Notes: generated by a model from the letters alone, not told the origin. A stretch of 64,000 nt of DNA from Calothrix sp. FI2-JRJ7 (GCA_019359675.1 JAHHGX010000004.1:1-64000); one strand, 5' to 3'; shown: positions 25,444-35,919, numbered from the stretch's first letter. Made by a program: numbers and translations.

Positions 25444-28400
25444 TTAATCCCAATTTTCAAATGCATCGCTTGTGGAACGCACTACTGCATTTAACTGTTC
25501 GCGTCGCGTTTCAAAGTTGGCGGCAATAGATATTAAAATAATACCTACGCATAACCCTATTATCCACTTCACAAATGCGTACCGTAAGCTGAGAATTACA
25601 AGTTGATAAATTCCTGTCATCAAGAATGTAGCTGTACCAATGTAAAGAAATGCCCGTATTCGCAACGCTAACCCAGCAAAAATTGCTACTAAGCTTAATA
25701 TACCTGGAATAATTGTAGTGTCTTGATGGAATATCAAGGCATACCCAGATATTATACCGCTACCTATCATTCTTAAGGTATGGCGCCCTGTTTTTGATTG
25801 AGGTAATTTTATCTCTGGGTCGAATTGGGCTATATATAATAACGATAAACCAAATACTGTTACATACCATAGTCCATCAGTTAGGCGCCAATCATAAAAC
25901 CAGCGCATTAATGCCCAGTTTACCAGGATAAGACTAAGATAAGTTAACCGGAAAGTGTTTCCTAACTTGCCTAGGAATATATAAAAACATGCTGTAATTA
26001 ATATAGTTACTGGGTAAACTTGTGACCAAGTTAGCGATAGCACTAGTAACGGCAAGACATAAGCAGCATTTCTCCAAGGTTTTCGTGACCAACCCAAACT
26101 CTTCCACGGTAATATATAGATAAAATAGGCGCCAATACAACATATAGCAGCGTTCCAAGCTACTAACTCTTGAGTAAATAAGCGCGCGATTGGTAAGTCT
26201 CGTAGTAATATTACTAATGTGATTGCTTGTATTAAACCCAGGTAAACCCAAACTTCTTTTGCTACTTCTTCCTCACGTGTGGAAGTAGCACCCCGACCTT
26301 GAAAAATAGCATACCTTGCTAAAAATGTACCCGTTGCTAACCCAATAAAGCGGTTTATATTTGTTGGAGTTGCAATTGCCATTAATAATAAACTGCTACT
26401 CCACACCCAATGAAAATTTGCTATTGCCGTCACTTCTAACTGCGTTAGGTGTAAAAATTCAGTCAACCAAGGCGAGAGAATACGATATATATATAGTATT
26501 ATCGCACCCAATGCTGACATCGCTATCAACCCATCTCCATAATATCCTCCCTTTTGTTGCAGCATTTGGTAAAATAGCATTTCGTAGAGAGAAATTGAAA
26601 CTCCAATCAAACCTACGTACAGTAATGGTTTTAAGCTGTTATACCTTCTACCAACACCAATTACAATTACTGCCACTCCAAACGTAAATAAACCTGTCCA
26701 GCTACTAAACGTGTTGAACCGTAATATAACGCTGAACGCAGCATATATAATAGGTAAAACGTGGAAACTATTAGGAAATTGTTCTAAACGATGGCGCCGT
26801 TTCCACCATTCACCAAATAATTGAGCAGTTAAACCAAGGGCAATATTTGCCACAGCTATCTTTATTGTGGTTTTACCGCTAAAAGCTAAAGCCTCCGCCA
26901 CTATTAATTCTAACCCTAAACCAATACCATAGAACCCTCGGTTAGTATGTTGGCGCCAAGTCCGAAATAATATTGCAGCAGTTGTAATAGCAGTCGCAGC
27001 TAAATACAAAATTCCAGCTTGAGCAACACCAGAGTATACTAACACCGAGTGAACCGTTAGCATTAATAATTCGGCGCCGCACAATAATAATGCCCATTTT
27101 TGAAACGCAGCAGCGTATAAAGTGCTGAGTGCTGAGTTCTGAGTGCTGAGTGCTGCACGTATTAACCATAAACTTAAAACATTAATTGCACCAACTAAAA
27201 GCCAAGCATCTAACCCGTGCAAATTAAATCTTGCAACATCCCATAATAAAGCACTTTCAAACATCAGCGCAAAACCGACGGTGACTATCGCAAACTCTAC
27301 TTGTTTTAATAATAAATTTGTATTAATTACCATTAAAACTGTTGCAACAGCCAAACTAATGACGCGAACTTGAGGTACAACTAAAGTTAGAAATTGGGAA
27401 AGTCCAACAGCTAATACACTAGATACGCTTATTATTGGGCGCCGTGTTGCTTCTGTGCGGCTACTAATTGCTGTTAAAGTTATAGGTACACTCAGCCATG
27501 TTAGTCCCCATTTATCTTGCTGTGGATAACTACTATATATATATGATGTATGTGACCATAGTAGAGCAAAGCTAACGATAGCTAATGCATAACCAATGTG
27601 TAATGCACTACGGCGCCATATTCCCTCACCAACACTATACAGCCATTCTGCCACCATCAAAACTAATAATATTACTGCCCAGTATTCTGCTTGTAACGTT
27701 GGCAGGCGCCAGTTGATGAACGAGCATAATGTTAAAATGGCGCTAATGTGGGTCAAATATATAAATGATATAGCAACAGTAGAACGTCGTTTTGTGAGAA
27801 CTGCAAGAGTAATGGTGTTTAGCAACAGATTTAAAGAACGTATTACTGGATAATGAAAGCTAATAGAAGCTAATATGACTCCAAAGCATAAATTAACAGC
27901 TTCTCCAAACTTCGCGACTTTCAACTTATTACTTGAACGCAAATACTCAGTTAAACCTACCATCCCCACCAAATAAGGGAATAATCCTAAGCTTAATAGT
28001 ACCCATGCATCATTGTAATGCGTAACTGAAATTACGAACACAATAATATTACTTCTAACACCAACTGGAATAATTCTCCACAACAACCAATTAGCTTGTA
28101 ATCCAATTGTAAAAACAGCAGCGTAATCAAAATTATAACTATATAACTCTAAACGGCGCCAAAAATACCATAAACTTAAACCACTTACAGCGAGTGCTTG
28201 TATAGGATGTGTTATTACCGAAACTGCCCAGCCTATAAATAATAACGTGGCACCAGCGAATTGCCAGCCAGTACTTTGAACATTATCTGAGTCTCGCATC
28301 GATAACCAAACAGCTAGCCATCCGCAAATTCCAATTGCCAACCCTAATAAGGTAATATCAATACCGACGACAAATATAGCTCTAAATAACAGTAATAATA

Positions 28401-29280
28401 ATGAGTAAATAATTACAGATACAGGTAGATTAATTTGCGTAGTACTTTGTTTACTATTCTCGTGTGGTTTATATAGCGTTTGATATACAGTTAAAAGACT
28501 AGTTCCAATCATTCCGATATAAACTGCTACCAAAGGAAACCCCGGTATACTCCACCCTGAATGTAAATATGACAATCCTAATATTTGAAGGCGCCTAAAG
28601 AAAGGATTTGGCAAATTGGCAGCAAATAAACGGCTGTTACCAATTAATATAGTAATCATCGTCAAAATAACTGACGCAATCACAGCAAAAATAACATCAG
28701 TTCCAGATTGCCACAGTTTAAACCCATCTATTGCCCAAAAATTAACGGGTATTAATAACTGTGTGACAACTAACAACGCAGTTGCAGTTAAGCTTAAACT
28801 AGACTGCTTGCCTGCCCAAAAACTGGCGCCGAAAAAGCTAAGTGTATAAGCAAACAAAACTCCATACTGTCCAGCAGCAGGAAACCTATCCCACTGACTA
28901 CCAGCAAGTAACCCCGATGAAACAACAACCAAAAACATCCCCAAAAACAATAACCAGCGCACACTAAGTTCAGCCATCAAAGACTGAACCATACTAGTGA
29001 CAAAACCTGGTTCTTTTTCAGGCAGCGGTTCTGGTTGCGGAGACGTTGAAGGCGCCGGAGTTACCTTAACTAACCTTTGCTGTATATTATTAGTTACCTC
29101 TACAGGCTTGTGCGCTGTCTGTAATGGCAAAGTACAAACACAATACTCTCGGCATATTAACCTAACTTGAGAGTCAGAAATTAGACCTAATTGTAACCAA
29201 ACATCTAACCCTTTCAACAACTCCGGGTGGTCAGATGCAAGTCTAACGTGAAGTAAAAACGAACGGTCGGACAAAGCCAT
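25444..29280 (-). CDS. Very large polytopic membrane protein (DUF2157-like N-terminus)
   Basis: A 1,278-residue integral membrane protein with a cytosolic N-terminus of about 110 residues and then more than 30 hydrophobic segments. The N-terminal block (LLKGLDVWLQLGLISDSQVRLICREY) resembles the start of DUF2157-type proteins. No catalytic motif is visible. In residues about 708-720 (RAALSTQNSALST) the code consists of a heptanucleotide tandem repeat that has been absorbed in frame. Cyanobacteria carry such giant membrane proteins of unknown function. It runs convergently to the SDR gene. Confidence 0.7.
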   Translation of the reverse strand: MALSDRSFLLHVRLASDHPELLKGLDVWLQLGLISDSQVRLICREYCVCTLPLQTAHKPVEVTNNIQQRLVKVTPAPSTSPQPEPLPEKEPGFVTSMVQSLMAELSVRWLLFLGMFLVVVSSGLLAGSQWDRFPAAGQYGVLFAYTLSFFGASFWAGKQSSLSLTATALLVVTQLLIPVNFWAIDGFKLWQSGTDVIFAVIASVILTMITILIGNSRLFAANLPNPFFRRLQILGLSYLHSGWSIPGFPLVAVYIGMIGTSLLTVYQTLYKPHENSKQSTTQINLPVSVIIYSLLLLLFRAIFVVGIDITLLGLAIGICGWLAVWLSMRDSDNVQSTGWQFAGATLLFIGWAVSVITHPIQALAVSGLSLWYFWRRLELYSYNFDYAAVFTIGLQANWLLWRIIPVGVRSNIIVFVISVTHYNDAWVLLSLGLFPYLVGMVGLTEYLRSSNKLKVAKFGEAVNLCFGVILASISFHYPVIRSLNLLLNTITLAVLTKRRSTVAISFIYLTHISAILTLCSFINWRLPTLQAEYWAVILLVLMVAEWLYSVGEGIWRRSALHIGYALAIVSFALLWSHTSYIYSSYPQQDKWGLTWLSVPITLTAISSRTEATRRPIISVSSVLAVGLSQFLTLVVPQVRVISLAVATVLMVINTNLLLKQVEFAIVTVGFALMFESALLWDVARFNLHGLDAWLLVGAINVLSLWLIRAALSTQNSALSTLYAAAFQKWALLLCGAELLMLTVHSVLVYSGVAQAGILYLAATAITTAAILFRTWRQHTNRGFYGIGLGLELIVAEALAFSGKTTIKIAVANIALGLTAQLFGEWWKRRHRLEQFPNSFHVLPIIYAAFSVILRFNTFSSWTGLFTFGVAVIVIGVGRRYNSLKPLLYVGLIGVSISLYEMLFYQMLQQKGGYYGDGLIAMSALGAIILYIYRILSPWLTEFLHLTQLEVTAIANFHWVWSSSLLLMAIATPTNINRFIGLATGTFLARYAIFQGRGATSTREEEVAKEVWVYLGLIQAITLVILLRDLPIARLFTQELVAWNAAICCIGAYFIYILPWKSLGWSRKPWRNAAYVLPLLVLSLTWSQVYPVTILITACFYIFLGKLGNTFRLTYLSLILVNWALMRWFYDWRLTDGLWYVTVFGLSLLYIAQFDPEIKLPQSKTGRHTLRMIGSGIISGYALIFHQDTTIIPGILSLVAIFAGLALRIRAFLYIGTATFLMTGIYQLVILSLRYAFVKWIIGLCVGIILISIAANFETRREQLNAVVRSTSDAFENWD
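27119..27157. repeat. Heptanucleotide short tandem repeat inside a coding region
   Basis: About five units of AGTGCTG or AGTTCTG occur in a row within the giant membrane-protein gene. Such STRRs are normally intergenic in filamentous cyanobacteria. Here a 39-bp run keeps the reading frame and falls in a loop between membrane segments. Confidence 0.85.
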
Positions 29281-29500
29281 ATAAATGCTACCACAATAAA
29301 GATATAATAAGATACATAAAACTTACCCAGACAGGTAAAAACCCTCTGAACAATTTTTGCATCTATTATCTGAAATCTTCGCTGGCTTAAGATTAGTTTT
29401 CGGGTTCGTTTGTGACAGTTTGTGGTATTGGTATTAACCGACCTTTTTAATTTTCGGTTATCCTAACAACCTTGTAAATGTTGGGTGAGTAAACTAAAGT

Positions 29501-29719
29501 GTGTTCAGTAAGGATTGGTGCTTTGATTACTCAACAGCAGTTTGGAATCCCCAAGCTGAAGAAATTTTGTGGCAACCGAAGTTACAAGAAGATAAAGTTT
29601 CGCAAACGGGTGGCAATAATGTTCGCTACGCACGCGGATTAAAGGGTAAGTTAGTCAAGCAGTTTTGTGACTTATTGCAAGAGAAACTACCTTATTGCAA
29701 CATTCGTTATGCTTTTTGA
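29501..29719 (+). pseudogene. C-terminal remnant of a spore-photoproduct-lyase-like radical SAM protein
   Basis: The 72-residue frame (GTG at 29,501) reads CFDYSTAVWNPQAEEILWQP, then QTGGNNVRYARGLKGKLVKQ, and ends IRYAF. The last block resembles the C-terminus of SPL-family proteins as I remember them. The radical-SAM cysteine motif and the entire barrel are missing, and a stop lies directly upstream in frame. It is probably a leftover of a deletion. Confidence 0.4.
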
Positions 29720-29846
29720 TGGTATGGAACTAACCTTTAGATAGATAAAAAATCATTCATGACTAGATTTTTGATAGATGTGGTGGGCGTTGTGAGTTCG
29801 TAGTATAAGCTCAAGAACTAAACAAAGTACACCCAGGAAGAGAGCT

Positions 29847-30044
29847 ATGAGCGAAGAAGATAAAAACAAGAAAGCAAGCGAAAGTGACACCCAAGCAGGT
29901 GGTGGATATCAAACAACTATTGATGAAGAAACCCGCAGAACAGGTGTAGCTTCCAAGACCGATGCTAAACCTAGTGCAATGCCAGAGGCACCAGAAAACG
30001 ATACTGTTGTTGGTAGCCCTAACCAAGGTACCGACTCTCGTTAG
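29847..30044 (+). CDS. Small hydrophilic protein (65 aa), unknown
   Basis: An ATG with a good GGAAGAGAG ribosome-binding site opens a 65-residue frame rich in Glu, Lys, Thr and Gly (MSEEDKNKKASESDTQ... SPNQGTDSR). It has no hydrophobic core and should be disordered. I know no function; similar short acidic proteins occur in Nostocales. It is flanked by AT-rich spacers, so it is probably monocistronic. Confidence 0.6.
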   Translation: MSEEDKNKKASESDTQAGGGYQTTIDEETRRTGVASKTDAKPSAMPEAPENDTVVGSPNQGTDSR

Positions 30045-30254
30045 TTTTTTCCGTAATCTGAATTAACTCACATTTTAGCGAAGTGGATATTGCGTACAGA
30101 AGCGTTGATATCCACTTATTTATTTCTATATTAAATTAAAGTAACTTAAATTAAGTTATATTAAAAATCTTTCATGTTATTTTCACTGAGATTTTATGTA
30201 ACATACCTATACTGGGAAGTGTAAAGGATGTTGCGTAAAAAGTGTGAATAACGT

Positions 30255-30839
30255 ATGAGTGCGGTACAGTCGGTTAAAAAAAACATAAAACCAAGGTTAA
30301 ATTCTGCCTTTAAAGATTTAATGTCTGTGCATTGGTGGATGGCAGCTTGCTATTTAGTGCTGTTTGCCACTGGTTCTTTTATGGCAAAGTTAGCGCGTGA
30401 GGTACCTATTCGCTCACCACTTTATGATTTTCACAAGTCCATTGGTGTGCTAACAATGGCTTTATTGACTTGGCGGATTTTAACTTTGCTGCGCGTCTGG
30501 TTTCGCAAATATACTAAAAAGGTGCCGAAGTTGACACTGGAATGGTGGAGAATTTTTATACTACACACAACTTTATATTTATTTATGTGGGCTGTACCTG
30601 TTACAGGATTTTTATTATCAAATTCATTTAAAAGCAATAATGTTAAGTTCTTTGGAATTGTTTTACCCGACATTTTTCCTCAAAATAAAGCGATGGTAGA
30701 TGTGGGACGTAGTATGCATTTCTGGCTATCTTATACTTTTATGGCTTTTGTGGTCGTACACATGCTCGTATACTGGAAAGTGCTTCGCGCGAATTGGAAG
30801 CGGTTTATGAATTTTGTAAATAAAAAATTCGCGCTTTAG
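30255..30839 (+). CDS. Cytochrome b561-type membrane protein
   Basis: A 194-residue b-type cytochrome with four transmembrane helices. Histidines suitable for two b hemes are His26 (SVHWWM), His59 (FHKSIG), His104 (ILHTTL), and those in SMHFWLSY and VVHMLVYW. It probably passes electrons between quinol and a periplasmic or lumenal partner. The prokaryotic cytochrome b561 family is known for superoxide:quinone chemistry in one member, but that cannot be assumed here. No partner gene is adjacent. Confidence 0.88.
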   Translation: MSAVQSVKKNIKPRLNSAFKDLMSVHWWMAACYLVLFATGSFMAKLAREVPIRSPLYDFHKSIGVLTMALLTWRILTLLRVWFRKYTKKVPKLTLEWWRIFILHTTLYLFMWAVPVTGFLLSNSFKSNNVKFFGIVLPDIFPQNKAMVDVGRSMHFWLSYTFMAFVVVHMLVYWKVLRANWKRFMNFVNKKFAL

Positions 30840-31083
30840 CCCAGTAGACATATAACTTCTTTTTCTTTGTGTTCTTTATGGTTTTAGTCCCTCTAATTTA
30901 TTGTTCCAGAGAGGGACTATTTTAAAATTACAATTTGATTTTTTTTTAAAGTATTATTTACACATTTTAATTAGTAATACAACTTGCAGACATTATAAGG
31001 TGTAAAAGTTAGTATAGCTAATAAGCTTTACAATTTAGCTTTGCTCTTATGTCTTCAAGTATGTCTGGAAGTATACAACAAAC
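30840..31083. other. AT-rich intergenic region
   Basis: GTCCCTCTAATTTA and AGAGAGGGACTATTTTA (30,888-30,924) form a hairpin with a T-rich end and may terminate the cytochrome transcript. I see nothing else. Confidence 0.45.
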
Positions 31084-31173
31084 ATGAAAATAAAAAGTGT
31101 AGTATTACTAACTTTTTCAATTATTAATTTATCTATTAATGTTGCAATTGCACAACCAAAAGTAAAAACTTAA
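31084..31173 (+). pseudogene. Orphan signal peptide (29 aa frame)
   Basis: The frame MKIKSVVLLTFSIINLSINV...AIAQPKVKT is a textbook Sec signal peptide ending in AIA with only seven residues after the cleavage site. No mature protein follows. It is either the surviving 5' end of an exported-protein gene or a very short secreted peptide; I favour the first. Confidence 0.4.
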
Positions 31174-31248
31174 ATTAAAAGATGATTGGAACAGGCATCC
31201 CTGCCTGTTCCACAAGATTAACAAAATTCAATATTTAATTTTTGTGGG

Positions 31249-32330
31249 TTATCTGCTGGAGTCTCCTGTTGCTGATTTGTCGGCGCCTTCTACTTCAGGT
31301 TTTGTGTATTTACCTGGGTATTTTTTCTGGAAGTATTCTTCGAGTACTCTTAACGCCATTGGTCCACAGAAGTCTCCTCCGTGTTGACCTGAGTTTTCAC
31401 CGAAGGCAACTACAACTATTTCTGGCTTATCGAATGGTGCATATGCACCAAACCATGTGTGGTTCGGGCGCCCAACACCGGCTTCAGCGGTACCACTTTT
31501 TCCTGCTGCGGGTGCAATTGTTGCTAGGTTTAAGCGCTTACCTGTTCCTTCGGTAATAACTTTGCGTAAACCGTCGCGTAGCACTTTGACGGTAGAATCT
31601 TTCATGCCTATCGAAGTTGATAATTTTAAATGTACTCGCTGGTGGGAACGCACTTAACGCACGATTTACAAGCGGATGTTCTTTACCTTGTAATACTTCC
31701 CAATCTTTTTGACTGACTTTCTGCTTCGAGAATATATTTGGGTCAAAACTGGGATTGGATACCATTGCTAACACTGCCCCGTTATTTGGGTCAAGTGCTA
31801 CGATGGCGCCTCTTTTTCCTGTTGCAGCTAACACCTTTGCTGCTGCCATTTGTACATCTAAATCAATAGTTAGGTGTAAATCGTTACCAGCTTTAGCTTG
31901 TTTCTCATCTAACACTTTCTGTGGTCTTCCGGCGCCGTCTACTTCAACTTCTTGACCACCCCACTCACCGCGCAACATCTTCTCATAAGACTTTTCTACT
32001 CCCATCATAAAAACCCAAGGGTACTGCGTCCTTGGCAGCAGCCAGGACGTAGGGGAATTGGGAGTGGATAACGTGTTGTCGCTAATAATTTTCCATTCCT
32101 GTCAAAAATATTACCGCGTTCCGGCTGTTTGGATATAACGCGAACTCGGTTGGCTTTAGCTCGGTCGCTAAAGGAATGTCCTTGTATAACCTGTAAATAT
32201 GCCAAACGTGCCTCAATACCTACTGAAGCAGCCAATGTAAATATAATTAGGGCTATGGACTGGGCGCCGCGCGTCCAACCGTCCGTCCTTCTTTTTTCTT
32301 GCCTAGCTGGTTCTTTTCGAGTAAAGCCAT
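31249..32330 (-). pseudogene. mrdA: Penicillin-binding protein 2 (mrdA), multiply broken
   Basis: Pieces of a PBP2 transpeptidase lie in order but in several frames. The first codons MALLEKNQL are followed by a frameshift near 32,305. ASVGIEARLAYLQVIQ and RGNIFDRNGKLLA then run to a break near 32,030. GVEKSYEKMLRGEWGG continues to PPASTFKI, the SxxK active-site motif, and the frame then breaks near 31,640. IGMKDSTVKVLRDGL and AGKSGTAEAG (the KTG-type motif) finish the gene. About 130 and 250 residues appear deleted at the two internal breaks, including the SxN motif. It cannot be functional; another mrdA must exist. Confidence 0.88.
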
Positions 32331-32557
32331 AAAAGTAACTGTAATTTTAATAATATTGTTATTTATATATGACTGAGGTCAGTTTCATCGGGCATTTAAT
32401 CAATAAGATTGGAATGGGTGTTTTTATTATTGATGGGTACAATAAACCAAAGAGCTATTTCTTGTCTGCCTAATAGGCTACATAAGATAGGTTTAAATTA
32501 CGTATTAATACTGAATTATGGGTTATGTGGCAAGCTGTCAGGGATAATCAGGGTAAT

Positions 32558-33649
32558 ATGACAAAAACTAGATTAGTAGATGTGGAACTGCAAGGAGCTT
32601 TCAAGTTTTTTAACCAAGAACCAGCAGTACACGGCATAGATTTAGACGTAAAACAGGGTGAGTTTTTTAGTATTTTGGGTCCCTCTGGTTGTGGAAAAAC
32701 AACAACATTGCGAATGATAGCAGGATTTGAAACTGTTGACGCAGGTAAGTTGTTTATTCGTGGAGAGTCTATGACAAACGTTCCACCTTACAAAAGACCT
32801 GTTAACACTGTCTTTCAAAGTTATGCTTTGTTTAATCATTTAAACGTTTGGGACAACATCGCATTTGGTTTACGTTTGAAAAAACTACCAAAAGCAGAAA
32901 TCCAAACTCGTGTTAAAGACGCATTAGCGCAAGTCAAAATGGAGGGGTTTCAAGCTCGTCATCCTGCCCAACTATCGGGTGGACAGCAACAACGAGTTGC
33001 TTTAGCACGTGCATTAGTGAATCGTCCAGCTGTTATATTACTCGATGAACCACTCGGCGCCCTCGATTTAAAGTTACGTAAAGAAATGCAGTTAGAATTA
33101 TCGAACCTGCACAGAGAGCTAGGGTTAACCTTCATCATGGTGACACATGACCAAGAAGAAGCACTCTCACTCAGTAATCGTATTGCCGTAATGAATAAAG
33201 GCAAAGTCGAGCAGATAGGCACCCCAGCAGAAATTTACGAACAACCCCGAACAGCATTTGTCGCTGATTTTATCGGTGATACTAACCTGTTCGCTGGTCA
33301 AATCGTTGACATCGACGCTAATAATTTACAAGTTTTAACAAAACAACAGCTAAAGATAATCGTTAGTCGTACAGAACACTCACCCAGAGAGATACAGCCA
33401 GTAATAGTTAGCGTGCGTCCAGAGAAAATTCAGCTATCGCTATATAAACCCAGCGTACAAAAGAATTGCTTTGAAGGACGACTCATCAATGTCATGTATT
33501 TGGGAACTAGAGTTAACTACGTAGTTGAAATTGCACCAACAATTCACATTACCGTAATGCAACCCAACACAGCAGGCATAATTCCCGACCCAAACACCCC
33601 CATATACGCATGGTGGTCAGAAACCGATTGCATAGCGATTAAAGAGTAG
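32558..33649 (+). CDS. potA: Spermidine/putrescine ABC transporter ATPase PotA
   Basis: ATP-binding subunit of a polyamine importer. I choose the ATG at 32,558 ([11 protein letters not shown]) since an AGGG lies upstream; an ATG at 32,525 would add 11 residues. Walker [10 protein letters not shown] is near 41-49, the signature LSGGQQQR near 138, Walker B ILLDEP near 160, and the switch His is in [11 protein letters not shown]-terminal TOBE-like domain follows ([10 protein letters not shown] onward). It heads potA-potD-potB. Confidence 0.94.
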   Translation: MTKTRLVDVELQGAFKFFNQEPAVHGIDLDVKQGEFFSILGPSGCGKTTTLRMIAGFETVDAGKLFIRGESMTNVPPYKRPVNTVFQSYALFNHLNVWDNIAFGLRLKKLPKAEIQTRVKDALAQVKMEGFQARHPAQLSGGQQQRVALARALVNRPAVILLDEPLGALDLKLRKEMQLELSNLHRELGLTFIMVTHDQEEALSLSNRIAVMNKGKVEQIGTPAEIYEQPRTAFVADFIGDTNLFAGQIVDIDANNLQVLTKQQLKIIVSRTEHSPREIQPVIVSVRPEKIQLSLYKPSVQKNCFEGRLINVMYLGTRVNYVVEIAPTIHITVMQPNTAGIIPDPNTPIYAWWSETDCIAIKE

Positions 33650-33711
33650 GGTGTGTGACGCCATTAACAATTATCAAATAAAACGCAAAAACAAGTAGCG
33701 TCACGCACCAG
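33646..33711. repeat. GGTGCGT-family palindrome inside the pot operon
   Basis: The repeat starts within the last codons of potA and fills most of the 89-bp potA-potD gap. Arms GTGTGTGACG and CGTCACGCACC would form an RNA hairpin between the two genes and could protect or attenuate the message. Confidence 0.85.
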
Positions 33712-33738
33712 CACCAATTACCAATTAGGAATAAAAAA

Positions 33739-34824
33739 ATGTATAGAAGAAATTTAATAAAAGCCTTATTAAGCTTATCGGGTTTATCGTTAGCTGGGTG
33801 CGGTTGGAAACTTGGCAATGTTCGAGCCAACGCGACTACATCCGAACAGCGCGACCAACTATATTTATACACATGGACACAATACGCCGACGATAAAGAA
33901 TTACTCAAAACCTTTACTGCTCAAACAGGGATTAAATTATTTGCAGACCTGTACGAATCTAACGATATCATGCAGGCAAAAATCCAAGCAGGGGGAGGAG
34001 GCGCCTATAGTGTAATCTATCCATCTGACTACGTAGTACAGAAGATGGTAGAAAAAGGATTACTAAACGAAATCAAACATAATTTACTAATAGGGGTCGA
34101 TAATTTATTTCCACAATTTCAAAATCCTCCTTACGACCCCAACAACCGTTACAGCATACCCTTTACATGGGGAACCACAGGTTTTATCTATAACTCAGAA
34201 GTGATCACAACACCTCCGGATGACTGGGATTACTTGTGGAAAAACCGTGAAAAACTCAATCAAAAAATGACTTTACTCAACGACACCCGCGAAGTCTTTG
34301 GAGGAACGTTAAAAATGTTGGGTTATTCCTATAACTCAAAGAACGAAAGCGAATTGAAACAAGCATACGAAAAACTCAAAGAACTAAAACCATCACTTTC
34401 TGGCTTTGATACAGATGCTTGGCGAAACAAAATCTTAGCTGGAGACTTACTTTTGGCAATGTGTTACTCCAGCGATGCCATAAAACTCACCAAAGAAAAT
34501 CCCAAACTACAATACGCAATACCCAAAAGCGGAACCTCCTTGTGGACAGACACACTTGCCATATTAAAAAGCGCACCAAACCCAACAGGCGCCTATGCGT
34601 GGATAAACTACTTATTACAACCAGAAGTATCAGCACAGCTTTCCCTACGTCAAAGTCTAGCAACTCCCAACCGTGCAGCATTTGAACAACTACCGAAACA
34701 AATACAAACCAAACCCACCCTATTCCCCAAAGAAGAAGTACTCGCAAAATGCGAACGTCTCTCTCCCATAGGTGAAGCAGAAGAAATGTATGAGCGCTAT
34801 TGGACTCAACTCACCAGCGCGTAA
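33739..34824 (+). CDS. potD: Polyamine-binding lipoprotein PotD
   Basis: Substrate-binding protein of the polyamine transporter, 361 residues. The signal peptide MYRRNLIKALLSLSGL leads to a lipobox LAGC with Cys about 21. Family features are YTWTQYADDKELLKTF, DIMQAKIQAGGGGAYSVIYPSDYVVQKM, and the hinge region WGTTGFIYNSE. It should sit on the periplasmic face of the inner membrane. It overlaps the potB upstream region on the same strand. Confidence 0.93.
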   Translation: MYRRNLIKALLSLSGLSLAGCGWKLGNVRANATTSEQRDQLYLYTWTQYADDKELLKTFTAQTGIKLFADLYESNDIMQAKIQAGGGGAYSVIYPSDYVVQKMVEKGLLNEIKHNLLIGVDNLFPQFQNPPYDPNNRYSIPFTWGTTGFIYNSEVITTPPDDWDYLWKNREKLNQKMTLLNDTREVFGGTLKMLGYSYNSKNESELKQAYEKLKELKPSLSGFDTDAWRNKILAGDLLLAMCYSSDAIKLTKENPKLQYAIPKSGTSLWTDTLAILKSAPNPTGAYAWINYLLQPEVSAQLSLRQSLATPNRAAFEQLPKQIQTKPTLFPKEEVLAKCERLSPIGEAEEMYERYWTQLTSA

Positions 34825-34850
34825 GAGAGTTAGGAGTTAAGAATAAAATT

Positions 34851-35816
34851 ATGTCAACACAATATCCATTACCTCAAACTGTCGAAGTCGGAAAAATACA
34901 GCGCACGAAACCAAAAATAAAATGGTTAGAACCATTTTTACTACTGGCGCCAGCAGGTATTTGGCTCATACTACTATTAGTACTGCCAACATTAATTATC
35001 TTCGAGTTAAGTTTAGTACCAGGTATACGACCAGGAGATATAGTCAACCCAGGTGGCATCACAGACTACAACCAGTTTCTAGACTTTCAAAACTGGCGCC
35101 AAATCGGGAAAGCGCTAGTAACAAACTACACTCGTATACTTGACCCTATTTATCTACAGGTAATTAGACGTTCATTCTCATTTGCCCTTGGCACAACAGC
35201 AATTTGCTTAATTTTAGCCTTCCCTGTCGCTTACTGGATAGCTCAACTAGTGCCGCAACGATGGCGAAATTTTTTCTTAATCGGATTTGTACTACCATTA
35301 TGGACTTCTTCGTTACTTCGTAGTTATGCCTGGATAACAATTTTGCGTCCTACAGGTTTACTCAACACTATATTAAATAGCTTCGGCCTGCCTACACTAA
35401 ATATCCTTAACCAAAATACTGCCGTCTATATTGGCATGACTTATAGTGCTTTACCTTATATGGTGTTAATTTTATATGCCTCACTCGAAAAATTAGATAA
35501 ACGTCAACTCGAAGCAGCAGCAGACCTCGGCGCCAATCCTGTACAAGTGTTCTATAAAGCAACATTACCACAAGTGATAACCGGAGTAGCAGCAAGTTCA
35601 TTTTTAGTATTTATCACCACACTAGGAGATTTCGTCAACCCTGAACTACTAGGTGGCGCCTCTAGCATGACAAGCGCCCGTTTGATATACAATCAATTTT
35701 TGGGAGCAACGCAAAACTGGGGTTTTGGGTCAGCCTTGAGTATGGCACTAATAATGATAGTAAGTATCGCTATCGCATTGCTGATAAAATTTGGGGAAGC
35801 GGCGCCGAAACGTTAA
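34851..35816 (+). CDS. potB: Polyamine ABC transporter permease PotB
   Basis: Membrane subunit with six predicted helices and the EAA loop EAAADLGANPVQVFYKATLPQ. I choose the ATG at 34,851 (MSTQYPLP) behind TTAGGAG; the in-frame ATG at 34,800 would overlap potD and seems too early. Length is 321 residues. A second permease, PotC, is expected next to complete the heterodimer, yet only repeats and a broken gene follow. Confidence 0.92.
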   Translation: MSTQYPLPQTVEVGKIQRTKPKIKWLEPFLLLAPAGIWLILLLVLPTLIIFELSLVPGIRPGDIVNPGGITDYNQFLDFQNWRQIGKALVTNYTRILDPIYLQVIRRSFSFALGTTAICLILAFPVAYWIAQLVPQRWRNFFLIGFVLPLWTSSLLRSYAWITILRPTGLLNTILNSFGLPTLNILNQNTAVYIGMTYSALPYMVLILYASLEKLDKRQLEAAADLGANPVQVFYKATLPQVITGVAASSFLVFITTLGDFVNPELLGGASSMTSARLIYNQFLGATQNWGFGSALSMALIMIVSIAIALLIKFGEAAPKR

Positions 35817-35865
35817 CATTATAATTACCCTTGCCAAATACACGGCCAAATGCATGGTCAAATAC

Positions 35866-35898
35866 GTAGGTTGGGTGGAGCGACAGCGTAACCCAACA
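35866..35898. repeat. GTAGGTTGGGT...ACCCAAC interspersed repeat
   Basis: GGTTGGGT and ACCCAAC pair around GGAGCGACAGCGTA. A related copy, TTGGGTTGCGCTGCGCTCTACCCAAC, lies at 46,864-46,890 beside the hsdM remnant. Confidence 0.75.
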
Positions 35899-35919
35899 AA
35901 AGCAAGATAATTTTAGAAT

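Noticed and set aside
31242-31657. Plus-strand frames over the mrdA remnant
   Set aside because: They lie antisense to clear PBP2 sequence and show no family features.
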